From assembly GCF_001662875.1 (NCBI RefSeq), contig NZ_JPVZ01000004.1, positions 1 through 64,000 of the forward strand: a DNA stretch of 64,000 bases. Direction: 5' to 3'. The notes under the pieces are model-generated. The model was not told the DNA's origin. It did not search any database and saw only the letters and a program-made list of their open reading frames with translations. Both the position numbers and the translations under genes were made by a program. This DNA is from Thalassospira tepidiphila MCCC 1A03514. Its GTDB lineage: Bacteria > Pseudomonadota > Alphaproteobacteria > Rhodospirillales > Thalassospiraceae. Shown in pieces: positions 44,562 through 52,866 of the stretch; the stretch's first letter is position 1; each line of letters starts with the position of its first letter.

Positions 44562-45032
44562 ATGCAACTTGACCGACTGGACCTTAAACTGCTGGCGGAA
44601 CTGCAAAAGGATGGCCGTCTGACAAACAATGATTTGTCAGAACGCATCGGTCTTTCGGCGTCACAATGTTCGCGCCGCCGTGCCCGGCTTGAAGACGACA
44701 AGGTCATTCGTGGATACCGTGCCGATATTGACCGGCAAAAGATGGGCATGGGCTTGCTGGTGGTGATTTCGGTGACACTTGCCACCCATAACCGCGACAA
44801 TGCCAAACGGTTTGCCAGACTGTTGGCGGATTTGCCCGAAGTGTTGGAGGCGTTTTCGCTGACCGGGGAGATGGATTACCACCTTAAGGTCGCGACCAAG
44901 GACCTGGCCGCACTTTCGCATTTCGTCAATGAGGTGCTGTTGCCCCATGACTCGGTCCAGCATGTGAAGACATCGATTGTGCTAAATGTGCTTAAGGATT
45001 TCGAGGGGCTTGCCGTCGATCCGGATCTTTGA
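44562..45032 (+). CDS. Lrp/AsnC-family regulator, likely of hpd
   Basis: 156 residues. LDRLDLKLLAELQKDGRLTNNDLSERIGLSASQCSRRRARLEDDKVI is the DNA-binding domain; FSLTGEMDYHLKVATKDLAALSHFVNEVLLPHDSVQHVKTSIVLNVLKD is the RAM domain. Divergent from hpd, it probably activates or represses it in response to tyrosine, phenylalanine or 4-hydroxyphenylpyruvate (inference from position). Confidence 0.9.
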   Translation: MQLDRLDLKLLAELQKDGRLTNNDLSERIGLSASQCSRRRARLEDDKVIRGYRADIDRQKMGMGLLVVISVTLATHNRDNAKRFARLLADLPEVLEAFSLTGEMDYHLKVATKDLAALSHFVNEVLLPHDSVQHVKTSIVLNVLKDFEGLAVDPDL

Positions 45033-45047
45033 GCCATAAGAAGGGAA

Positions 45048-45110
45048 AAGGCCGCGCCCCGAAGGCACGGCCTTACCTGTCCCGAAACTCCCCTTACAAA
45101 AAAGTTTCGG
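45048..45110. terminator. Hairpins between the Lrp gene and the LIV operon
   Basis: AAGGCCGCGCC (45048-45058) pairs with GGCACGGCCTT (45064-45074) with one mismatch. CCGAAACT (45082-45089) pairs with AGTTTCGG (45103-45110). They separate convergent genes. Confidence 0.6.
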
Positions 45111-45126
45111 TGACGCCCCCCTGTCT

Positions 45127-45879
45127 TTAGATGGCAAGGTACTGATCGCGCAGTTCCTCGTTATCGAGAACAGCCTGCGCAGTGCCGTCAAAGACGATCT
45201 CGCCGCTATCCATGATAATCGCGCGGTCGGCCAGCTTCAGGGCTGCAATTGCATTCTGCTCGACGATAATCGTCGTAATGCCGAGCTTCTTGACGTTTTG
45301 CAGGGTCTTTTCAATTTCCTGAACAATGACCGGCGCCAGGCCTTCATACGGTTCATCAAGCAGCAAAAGCTTGATGTCACGGGCCAGTGCGCGCCCGATC
45401 GCCAGCATCTGCTGTTCGCCACCGGAAAGGGTGATGGCTTCCTGTTCCGCCCTTTCGCCAAGGCGCGGGAACAGTTCATAGATGCGCTGGATCGACCAGC
45501 CATGCGGTTCGGCAATCTGGGCCAGTTCAAGGTTCTGCTGAACCGTCATGCCCGGAATGATGCGCCGATCTTCGGGCACAAGTTGCAGACCCAGACGGGC
45601 GGCCTGCCATGCCTTCATTTCGTGCAATGGCTGGTGATCAAGCCAGATTTCACCGTGTTTGAGTTCCGGGTCGCCCATGCGGGCAAGCGTGCGAAGTGTC
45701 GATGTCTTGCCCGCCCCGTTACGACCGAGAAGGGCCAGAATTTCACCCTCGCGGACGTCAAAGGACAGCCCCTGAACGATATAGCTTTCGCCGTAATAGG
45801 CGTGGATGTCATAGACCGAGAAAAACGCCGGATCTCCGCCCTGTTTACGGACGGGTTCCTGTTTTGGCAAAGCGTTCAT
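45127..45879 (-). CDS. livF: LIV-type ABC ATPase LivF
   Basis: 250 residues. Walker A GRNGAGKTST, signature LSGGEQQMLAIGRALA and Walker B LLLDEPYEGLAP are intact. Short N-terminal tail, then FSVYDIHAYYGESYIVQGLSF. Start overlaps the livG stop (ATGA). It is one of the two ATPases of the transporter encoded at 45127-50318. Confidence 0.95.
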   Translation of the reverse strand: MNALPKQEPVRKQGGDPAFFSVYDIHAYYGESYIVQGLSFDVREGEILALLGRNGAGKTSTLRTLARMGDPELKHGEIWLDHQPLHEMKAWQAARLGLQLVPEDRRIIPGMTVQQNLELAQIAEPHGWSIQRIYELFPRLGERAEQEAITLSGGEQQMLAIGRALARDIKLLLLDEPYEGLAPVIVQEIEKTLQNVKKLGITTIIVEQNAIAALKLADRAIIMDSGEIVFDGTAQAVLDNEELRDQYLAI

Positions 45880-46637
45880 ACCGTTTCCCCTCCGAGATAG
45901 GCTTCCTTGACCCGTGGGTCGTTACGTACTTCTTCCGGTGTGCCTTCACAGATGATGGCCCCCTGGGCCAGGACGCTGATGCGATCGGCAAGACTGAAGA
46001 CAACATGCATGTCGTGTTCAATGATCACCTTGGTCATGCCGCGCTCCTTGATCCGTTTGAGCAAATCAATCGTGCGGTTGGTGTCATGGCGCGACATGCC
46101 AGCGGTCGGTTCATCCAGCAGGAACAGTTTCGGCTGCTGGCCAAGGCACATGGCAAGTTCAAGACGACGTTTGTCACCACGCGACATCGAACCGGCAAGA
46201 TGATCCTTGTGCTGAAGCAAGCCGACATCTTCAAGAAGGTGCTCGGCATGTTCGCGGACTTCTTTTTCCGCAAACAGGCTGCTGAGGAAGTTCATCTTGA
46301 AAATGCCTTCGCGCTTGGCAAAGGCCGGAACCATCACGTTTTGCAAAAGCGACAGTTCCGGGAAGATTTCCGGCGTCTGGAAAACACGTGCGACACCAAG
46401 CTGGTTGATCTCGTGCGGTTCCTTGCCGGTCAGAACCTGATCGCCAAGCAACACACGACCGCGGCTTGGAGCCAGACGTCCGACAATCACGTTCAGCAAT
46501 GTCGACTTGCCAGCCCCGTTTGGCCCGATGATCGCGTGCACGGTGCCTTCCTTGACCCGAAGGTTGATATCGGAAAGCGCCTGCAGGCCGCCAAAGTTCT
46601 TGTCGACGTCGGTGACGTCAAGAATGTATTCGGACAT
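45876..46637 (-). CDS. livG: LIV-type ABC ATPase LivG
   Basis: 253 residues. Walker [24 protein letters not shown], then RVFQTPEIFPELSLLQNVMVPAF; the signature is SRGDKRRLELAM, variant from LSGGQ as is common in this urea/amide subfamily, and LFLLDEPTAGMSRHDTN. The C-terminal DPRVKEAYLGGE is typical of LivG. Three bases after livM. Confidence 0.95.
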   Translation of the reverse strand: MSEYILDVTDVDKNFGGLQALSDINLRVKEGTVHAIIGPNGAGKSTLLNVIVGRLAPSRGRVLLGDQVLTGKEPHEINQLGVARVFQTPEIFPELSLLQNVMVPAFAKREGIFKMNFLSSLFAEKEVREHAEHLLEDVGLLQHKDHLAGSMSRGDKRRLELAMCLGQQPKLFLLDEPTAGMSRHDTNRTIDLLKRIKERGMTKVIIEHDMHVVFSLADRISVLAQGAIICEGTPEEVRNDPRVKEAYLGGETV

Positions 46638-46640
46638 GGA

Positions 46641-47819
46641 TCAGACCTCCCCCGCCGATGTTTGTTCTTTTTCTTTGGTTTCGTGGGCTTCGGACTTCGG
46701 CTCGGCCTTGTCACGTTTGGTAACCAGGCGCGTCAGGCGCGTGATACCTTCCATGATGCCACCGGGCAGGAAGATCACGATCAGCATGAAGACAAGACCA
46801 AGGGTCAGGTGCCAGCCTTCGCCGACAAACAGACCAACCACGGATGCCACCGGATGGGCCAGCCAATCGGGCAGGAAGGAAAACGCATTGAGCAACACGG
46901 TATCGTTAAAGGCCGAGAAGATGTTCTCGAAATACTTGATGATACCAGCGCCCAGAAGCGGACCAATCAGGGTCCCGACACCGCCAAGGATCGTGATCAG
47001 AACGACCTCGCCCGATGCGGTCCATTGCATGCGCTCGGCCCCGGCCAGCGGATCGGTTACCGCCAGAAGCGAACCGGCAAGACCGGCATACATGCCCGAG
47101 ATGACAAACGCGGTCATCAGGTATGGACGGGTGCTGAACCCGGTATAACCCATGCGGTTCTGGTTCGACTTGATCGCGCGCAGCTTAAGCCCGAATGGGG
47201 ATCGGAAGATGCGCAGATATATGAAGAACGAGATCAGCATCAGGGCGGCACAGATGTAGAATCCGGAATAACCGATCCCCTCGATCCCGAACAGGTTCGG
47301 GGTCGGAAGCGATCCGTCATCGACAATGCCCGACATCCGATCCAGAACGCGCGGGTCGGCCTGTTCAAGCTGAAGACCGGTTTCACCATTGGTGATCGGG
47401 GTCAGTACCGAATAGGCGAGGTTATAGGACATCTGCGCAAAGGCCAGTGTCAGGATCGAGAAGTAAATCCCCGAACGACGCAACGACACAAAGCCGATCG
47501 CGAGCGCAAACAGCCCTGAGAGCACCGTGCCAAAGATCATGGCCGGAATAACGTTCATCGAAAGCAGTTTGAACGACCAGACGGCGGTATAAGACCCCAC
47601 ACCCAGGAAGGCTGCGTGACCAAAGGACAGATAGCCGGTCAGACCAAACAGGATGTTATAGCCGATGGCAAAGATGCCAAAGATCATGAACTTCTGCATC
47701 AGGTCAGGATAGGCCGCCCCAAAGGGTTGCAACCAGATCGGCATGGTCAGAACCACGACCGACAGGATGGCCATAAAGATCATATCTTTCTTGGGCGAGA
47801 CGATTTTTGTATTTGACAT
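46641..47819 (-). CDS. livM: LIV-type ABC permease LivM
   Basis: 392 residues, somewhat long for LivM because of an inserted loop ([31 protein letters not shown]) and a charged C-terminal tail. [26 protein letters not shown] and [17 protein letters not shown] are the family motifs. Two bases after livH, so the genes are cotranscribed. Confidence 0.94.
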   Translation of the reverse strand: MSNTKIVSPKKDMIFMAILSVVVLTMPIWLQPFGAAYPDLMQKFMIFGIFAIGYNILFGLTGYLSFGHAAFLGVGSYTAVWSFKLLSMNVIPAMIFGTVLSGLFALAIGFVSLRRSGIYFSILTLAFAQMSYNLAYSVLTPITNGETGLQLEQADPRVLDRMSGIVDDGSLPTPNLFGIEGIGYSGFYICAALMLISFFIYLRIFRSPFGLKLRAIKSNQNRMGYTGFSTRPYLMTAFVISGMYAGLAGSLLAVTDPLAGAERMQWTASGEVVLITILGGVGTLIGPLLGAGIIKYFENIFSAFNDTVLLNAFSFLPDWLAHPVASVVGLFVGEGWHLTLGLVFMLIVIFLPGGIMEGITRLTRLVTKRDKAEPKSEAHETKEKEQTSAGEV

Positions 47820-47821
47820 TA

Positions 47822-48838
47822 TTAGCTCTCCATCACGCCCCGGCGTCCCAGCAGACCACGCGGACGGGTCAGCAGAATGACGACGGCAACAAGGTAGATG
47901 ATGATCTGGTCAATGCCCGGGAAGATGTCTTTTACCTCGGTCATGGACGAGAAGGACTGCAGGATCCCCAGCAGGAAGCCAGCGGCCACCGCACCGGGCA
48001 AAGAGCCCATGCCACCCACAACAACCACGACAAATGACAGCACCAGGAAGTCCATGCCCAGATGGTAATCCGGGGGCAGAACCGGCGTGTACATCACGCC
48101 TGCCAGACCCGCGACCACAGCCGCGATGCCAAACACAATCGTAAAGCGACGTTCAATATTGATACCCAGAAGTTCGACCGTTTCGCGGTCAGCCATCCCG
48201 GCGCGCACGACCATCCCGTAGGTGGTGAAATGCAGGAACGAGAACACAAGGCCAATGGTGATCAGCGAGAACGCCAGATAAATCAGACGCCACCACGGAT
48301 AAACCACCGCTTCGCCCAGACCAAAGATCGCACCAACGGCAGCAGACCCGGAAACGATATCCGGTGCGCCCTGCGGGATCGGGTTTGCGCCAAAGGCGGC
48401 CTTGACCAGTTCCTGAAGCACGATGGCCAGACCAAAGGTCACAAGAATCTGTTCGGCGTGAGGACGCTTGTAGAAATGCCGGATGAGCGAGCGTTCCATG
48501 ACAATGCCGATGAGCAACATCACCGGTATTGCCAGAATGATTGATAACGGCACCGACCAGTCAATGATCGCCGTCCCGGTATCGCCAAACCACAGTTCGA
48601 GGTAGGGCGTTTCCTTGTAGGCGTCAAAGAAGGTAACCGACTCATCCTTGACCTTGACCGAGAGGGTCAAAAGTTTTTCGAGAGTTACCGCGCAAAATGC
48701 GCCCATCATGAAGATGGCACCATGCGCGAAGTTCACCACGCCAAGCGTGCCGAACACCAGGGTCAGGCCAAGCGCAATCAGTGCATAGGCACCGCCCTTG
48801 TCCAGACCATTCAGGATTTGAAGAAATATAGCGTCCAT
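47822..48838 (-). CDS. livH: LIV-type ABC permease LivH
   Basis: 338 residues. [43 protein letters not shown] is the LivH signature, and [26 protein letters not shown] the conserved loop. An extended loop ([27 protein letters not shown]) follows the first helices. It is separated from the upstream binding-protein gene by 118 bases with a hairpin. Confidence 0.94.
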   Translation of the reverse strand: MDAIFLQILNGLDKGGAYALIALGLTLVFGTLGVVNFAHGAIFMMGAFCAVTLEKLLTLSVKVKDESVTFFDAYKETPYLELWFGDTGTAIIDWSVPLSIILAIPVMLLIGIVMERSLIRHFYKRPHAEQILVTFGLAIVLQELVKAAFGANPIPQGAPDIVSGSAAVGAIFGLGEAVVYPWWRLIYLAFSLITIGLVFSFLHFTTYGMVVRAGMADRETVELLGINIERRFTIVFGIAAVVAGLAGVMYTPVLPPDYHLGMDFLVLSFVVVVVGGMGSLPGAVAAGFLLGILQSFSSMTEVKDIFPGIDQIIIYLVAVVILLTRPRGLLGRRGVMES

Positions 48839-48906
48839 CAGATATCCGCCGCGTATTCGTAAGGGACTTAGTCAAAAGTCGTACAGGCCGAGGCCAGAGG
48901 GCAAAC

Positions 48907-48934
48907 GGGCCGACCATTGGGAGATGGCCGGCCC
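48907..48934 (-). terminator. Hairpin between binding-protein gene and livH
   Basis: GGGCCGACCAT (48907-48917) pairs with ATGGCCGGCCC (48924-48934), one mismatch, no T-run. Placed as at 30568: just after a binding-protein gene, likely to stabilise its mRNA. Confidence 0.55.
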
Positions 48935-48956
48935 TGCTTGCATCAATTTGGGTGCA

Positions 48957-50318
48957 TCAGACTTGATACGGACCCAGTTCACCGCCGAACATGTCGGCCG
49001 GATACTCGACCTGTGACCGCGGCACTTCCTTGACGACTTCAAGAAGGTCGAAGTTGGACTGCGGGTTTTCTTTACCACGCACGACCAGAACATCCTTGAA
49101 GCACTGATGGTCTTCTGCACGGTACAGGGTCGGGCCATTGCCCGCGCCATCGAACTCGAAACCTTCGAGCTGTTTGATGACTTCCCAAGGTGCGAACGTA
49201 CCGGCCATTTCACACGCGTTTGCATAAAGCAGCGTCTGGACGTAGCAGGTATGTGCAGCCTGGGACGGCGGGAAGCCGTATTCCTGACCGAACGATTTCA
49301 CGAAGGCCTGCGAACCGGCATCCTGAAGCGACCAGTGCCAGTTGGTGGTCCCAAGGATACCTTTTGCAGCTTCGCCAGCACCCTGTGCCATCAGGCGAGA
49401 ATAGAGCGGAACAACGATTTCGAAGTTCTTGCCATTCACCTGTTTGTCACGCAGACCGAACTGAACGGCCTGGGTCAGGGAGTTGACCATGTCCTTACCA
49501 TAGTGGTTCAGGATCAGGACATCTGCGCCAGAGTTCAGAACCGGGGTGATGTACTGGGAGAAGTCACCCGCACCAACCGGGGTACGCACCGTGTTCACGG
49601 TTTCCCAACCGATATTCTCGGTCGCGGCCTTGATCGATTCTTCCTGGGTCCAGCCCCAGGTGTAATCGGCCGTCAGGTGATAGGCGCGGCGTTCTGCGCC
49701 ATACTCGTCGAGCAGAACCGGTGCGATCGCCTGACCGGACATGTAAGCGTTGAAGAAGTGGCGGAAGCCATAACGCTTTTTGTCTTTACCGGTGGTGTCG
49801 TTCGAGTGGGTCAGACCCGCCATGAAGATGACGCCCATTTCCTGGCAAAGACCCTGCACGGCAATTGCCACACCAGAGGACGAACCACCGGTGACCATCG
49901 CCACATTGTCTTTTTCAATCATACGCTTGGCAGAAGCACGCGCAGCATCGGACTTGGTCTGGGTATCGCCGGTCACGAACTCGACTTTCTTGCCGAGGAT
50001 GCCGTTACCCTTAAGCTCAAGCGGCTTGATGGTATTGAGCATACCGCCGTCGCCTTCGCCGTTGATGTGCTTGACCGCAAGCTGATAGGCACGCAATTCG
50101 TCAGCACCCTCATCGGCATACGGGCCGGTCTGCGGCACGTTGAAACCGAGTTTGACGCTGGCAGCACTGCCCGGATCACCCCGGAAGGTCTGGGCATGCG
50201 CGTTTTTGATGAAATGCATCGGGAAAGTGCCGCCGATGAGGGCTGCACCCGTGGTTGCCGCGGATCCCTTCAGGATCGTACGACGAGATACATTTCCGAT
50301 AAGCTTAGTCTCCGACAT
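48957..50318 (-). CDS. LIV-type periplasmic binding protein (amide/urea-like group)
   Basis: 453 residues. Tat-type signal SRRTILKGSAATTGAALIGGTFPMHFIKNAHA, then VKLGFNVPQTGPYADEGADELRAYQLAVKHINGEGDGG. LNHYGKDMVNSLTQAVQFGL and TNWHWSLQDAGSQAFVKSFGQEYG resemble binding proteins for short amides or amino acids. ATG at 50318 has GGGAGG upstream. The operon (binding protein-livH-livM-livG-livF) is divergent from a ScfR-like regulator. Confidence 0.92.
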   Translation of the reverse strand: MSETKLIGNVSRRTILKGSAATTGAALIGGTFPMHFIKNAHAQTFRGDPGSAASVKLGFNVPQTGPYADEGADELRAYQLAVKHINGEGDGGMLNTIKPLELKGNGILGKKVEFVTGDTQTKSDAARASAKRMIEKDNVAMVTGGSSSGVAIAVQGLCQEMGVIFMAGLTHSNDTTGKDKKRYGFRHFFNAYMSGQAIAPVLLDEYGAERRAYHLTADYTWGWTQEESIKAATENIGWETVNTVRTPVGAGDFSQYITPVLNSGADVLILNHYGKDMVNSLTQAVQFGLRDKQVNGKNFEIVVPLYSRLMAQGAGEAAKGILGTTNWHWSLQDAGSQAFVKSFGQEYGFPPSQAAHTCYVQTLLYANACEMAGTFAPWEVIKQLEGFEFDGAGNGPTLYRAEDHQCFKDVLVVRGKENPQSNFDLLEVVKEVPRSQVEYPADMFGGELGPYQV

Positions 50319-50520
50319 GGTTTTCCTCCCCAATGTCTTGGGATCTGTTTCAGAGAAATCTGAGGCCTGTTTTTTGGTTCGTTTTTTTATCGACCTGACA
50401 AAACAATGAGGATCATCTGAAAATGAATCAACACCTAGTTGATATAAAAGAACTTTTTTGTAAATATATAGATGAGCTTTGTGAAAATTAGTAAATTCTG
50501 TCAACAGGTAAGACTTTAGT
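50319..50520. promoter_or_regulatory. AT-rich divergent promoter region
   Basis: About 200 AT-rich bases between the LIV binding-protein gene and the ScfR-like gene, with poly-A/T tracts such as AAAAGAACTTTTTTG. No clear palindromic operator was found. Both promoters must lie here. Confidence 0.4.
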
Positions 50521-52098
50521 ATGGCGCGTCAGGCCCCCATCGGACACCGCATTCGCGGACGGCGAAAAGACATCGGGATGACCCAGAATGCCCTGGCGAA
50601 GGCGGCGGGTATCTCGGCGTCCTACCTTAATCTGATCGAACATAACCGCCGCTCGATCGGCGGCGGGTTGTTGATGCGGATTGCCGAGGCACTGGAAATT
50701 CATCCTCATAGCCTGTCAGGGTCCGAGGAAAGCCGGTTGCTTTCGGATCTGGCCGAAGTTGCATCCGACCCGGTCTTTCGCACCACCCCGGTCGAAAGCC
50801 GCGAATTCCCCGCCATGATTGCGGCCTCACCGGGCATGATCACCGCGTTCTTGTCGCTGTATCGCGCCTATCGCAGTGGTCTTGATGATATTGACGCACT
50901 GTCGGAGCGGCTCAGCCACGATCCGTTCCTGACCGAGGCCAGCCATTCGATCCTGACCCGGATTACCTCGATCCGCACAGTGGCCGAGATTTTCGATGAC
51001 TATGATGATCTGTCACGCGACCAGCGGGCACGCTTTAACGCGACACTGGTGCGCGAATCCCAGCGCCTTGCCGAATCAGCGACCGAGATTTTTAACTTCC
51101 TTGAACGTGGCGAGGCCGGCCGCCCCGCCGCCAGCCCGGCCGAAGAAGTTGATGATCTGCTATATGACAATGCCAACCACTTCCCTGCCCTTGAAGACCA
51201 CGCCAACAAGATGCGCCCGGTGATTGATCCTGATGGCGGGCTCTATCTGACCGATCTGATCAATTATCTGGAAGACACCCACAACACCCGGATCGAACGC
51301 CGCCCGTCCGAGGACTTCCTGACAAGCGGCTATCAGTGGGATGCCAAGAACAATACCCTGCGCATTTCCCGCGCGCTTCCGATCACCTCGGCGCGCTTTC
51401 AGGCGGCACGCACCATTTGCCGGCTCGAAGCCGCCGACCCGATCAATGAGATACTGGATCGCGCCCAGATCGGCAGCAAAGCCGGACGGGTTCGCGCATC
51501 CGAGGCATTGATATCCTATACTGCCGCCGCACTGCTGTTCCCCTATGACCTGTTTTTGGATGATGCGCGTAGGATGCGCCATGACATTGAACTTTTGCAG
51601 CAACGCTACGCCGCGAGTTGGGAACAGATCTGCCACCGCCTGACGACGCTTCGCCGCCCGGGCGCCGAAGGCATTCCGTTCCACTTGGTGCGCACCGACA
51701 TTGCCGGAAACATTTCCAAACGGTTTTCGGCATCCGGCCTGCAATTGCCGCGTTATGGCGGGGCCTGCCCGCGCTGGGTGGTGCACGAAGCCTATACCGC
51801 GCCCGAACGTGTCATTCCGCAATTTGTCCGCCTGCCCGATGGCAGCGAATTTCTGTTTGTTGCGCGTGCCTTGCGATCCGGAGCCGGGGGATATGGTGTT
51901 CCGCGCTCGGTTCATTCGGTGATGATCGGTTGCGACACGGCCTTTTCAAATGATGTGGTTTATGGCGACCGATTGTCGCTTGATCGTCCTGAATCGGCGG
52001 TGCCGGTCGGGATTTCATGCCGCCAGTGCCCGCGCGACGATTGCGCACAGCGGGCCTATGAAATGGCCGATGGCACGCCGAAAACCGCCAAAAAATGA
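50521..52098 (+). CDS. ScfR-like XRE regulator with IrrE-type and DUF2083 domains
   Basis: 525 residues. The N-terminal HTH_3 is GHRIRGRRKDIGMTQNALAKAAGISASYLNLIEHNRRSIGGGLLMRIAEAL. A degenerate IrrE/DUF955-like middle (about 270-350; FQAARTICRLEAADPINEIL, where the zinc HExxH is not evident) and a C-terminal DUF2083 domain with cysteines (GISCRQCPRDDCAQRA) complete it. Members regulate short-chain fatty acyl-CoA or acetate metabolism (ScfR, RamB). It is divergent from the LIV operon and just upstream of a two-component cluster. Confidence 0.88.
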   Translation: MARQAPIGHRIRGRRKDIGMTQNALAKAAGISASYLNLIEHNRRSIGGGLLMRIAEALEIHPHSLSGSEESRLLSDLAEVASDPVFRTTPVESREFPAMIAASPGMITAFLSLYRAYRSGLDDIDALSERLSHDPFLTEASHSILTRITSIRTVAEIFDDYDDLSRDQRARFNATLVRESQRLAESATEIFNFLERGEAGRPAASPAEEVDDLLYDNANHFPALEDHANKMRPVIDPDGGLYLTDLINYLEDTHNTRIERRPSEDFLTSGYQWDAKNNTLRISRALPITSARFQAARTICRLEAADPINEILDRAQIGSKAGRVRASEALISYTAAALLFPYDLFLDDARRMRHDIELLQQRYAASWEQICHRLTTLRRPGAEGIPFHLVRTDIAGNISKRFSASGLQLPRYGGACPRWVVHEAYTAPERVIPQFVRLPDGSEFLFVARALRSGAGGYGVPRSVHSVMIGCDTAFSNDVVYGDRLSLDRPESAVPVGISCRQCPRDDCAQRAYEMADGTPKTAKK

Positions 52099-52216
52099 TC
52101 CGATGAGGGCTTTCAAGCAACGTCTTATGTATACCACCCCAAAGTAGCATTATCATTCAGCCCGTAAGTCGTTAGGATTGGGAATATAAAAATCCAAAAA
52201 ATCGGGGAGAACGTCC

Positions 52217-52600
52217 TTGAATGAGAGACCAAAGGTCTTGATTGCCGAAGACGAGGAAACCATTGTCGAATCACTCAGCTTTCTGATGGAAAAGGAAGGC
52301 TATGACGTCAGTGTTGCAACAGATGGCCGTACGGCGATTTCGATGATTGCGCGCGATATTCCGGACATGGTTTTACTTGATGTCATGATGCCCGTTTGCG
52401 ACGGGTTTGAAGTCGTGCGCGCAGCGCGTAACGACCCCAACACCCGACAAATGCCGATCATGATGCTGACTGCCAAAACCCGCGAAGTGGATCGCCGCAA
52501 GGGGCTTGAACTTGGCGTGGATGACTTTGTCACCAAGCCGTTTTCCACACGCGATGTTGTGTCCCGGGTCAAAGCCCTGCTGGAACGTGCGGAAAACTGA
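52217..52600 (+). CDS. Single-domain response regulator (receiver only)
   Basis: 127 residues, entirely a CheY-like receiver. Acidic pocket AEDEE, phosphorylation site D55 in MVLLDVMMPVCDG, T in MMLTAKTREVD and K in VDDFVTKPFS. No output domain. Start is TTG with GGGGAG 9 bases upstream. It precedes a small membrane gene and the histidine kinase, so it likely accepts phosphate from that kinase. Confidence 0.9.
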   Translation: MNERPKVLIAEDEETIVESLSFLMEKEGYDVSVATDGRTAISMIARDIPDMVLLDVMMPVCDGFEVVRAARNDPNTRQMPIMMLTAKTREVDRRKGLELGVDDFVTKPFSTRDVVSRVKALLERAEN

Positions 52601-52641
52601 CGCGCGCGTTTGCGTTCCCAATCAATGCGCAGGAGGCCCCC

Positions 52642-52863
52642 ATCACACCACCACGCAAACTTACCGAACGCGCCCTTGTTCTGATGCTGGTGGCGCTGTT
52701 TATCTGGCTGCCGCCGATTGTGGGGATGTTTTCGCTTGATGGCACCATCCTTGGCCTGCCGATCCTGTTTGTCTATTTCTTTGCCGGATGGGCCATCCTT
52801 ATTGTGCTGTGCGCCGTTCTGACGCGTGCGCTGCGCAGTGCCGCCCAGATCGAGAGGAAATAG
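52642..52863 (+). CDS. Small membrane protein with apparent ATC start, upstream of the SSS histidine kinase
   Basis: 73 residues: ITPPRKLTERALVLMLVALF, then two membrane helices (VLMLVALFIWLPPIVGMF and GLPILFVYFFAGWAILIVLCAVL) and a basic tail ending IERK. A perfect AGGAGG lies 5 bases before the ATC at 52642, and no ATG, GTG or TTG exists in frame upstream. The first in-frame ATG (52684) would cut into helix 1. The stop is 3 bases before the kinase ATG. Small genes in this position (cbrX before cbrA in Pseudomonas) are known to be translationally coupled to the kinase; that relation is by position and shape. Confidence 0.75.
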   Translation: MTPPRKLTERALVLMLVALFIWLPPIVGMFSLDGTILGLPILFVYFFAGWAILIVLCAVLTRALRSAAQIERK

Positions 52864-52866
52864 CCC

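Noticed and set aside
45696..47519. Long open frame (607 codons) on the plus strand opposite livF, livG and livM
   Set aside because: It is antisense to three clear transporter genes. The text is low-complexity and rich in H, R, D and Q, as expected from the complement of GC-biased codons.
49107..50363. 418-codon antisense frame opposite the LIV binding-protein gene
   Set aside because: The sense strand has a Tat signal and binding-protein motifs; the antisense text has none.
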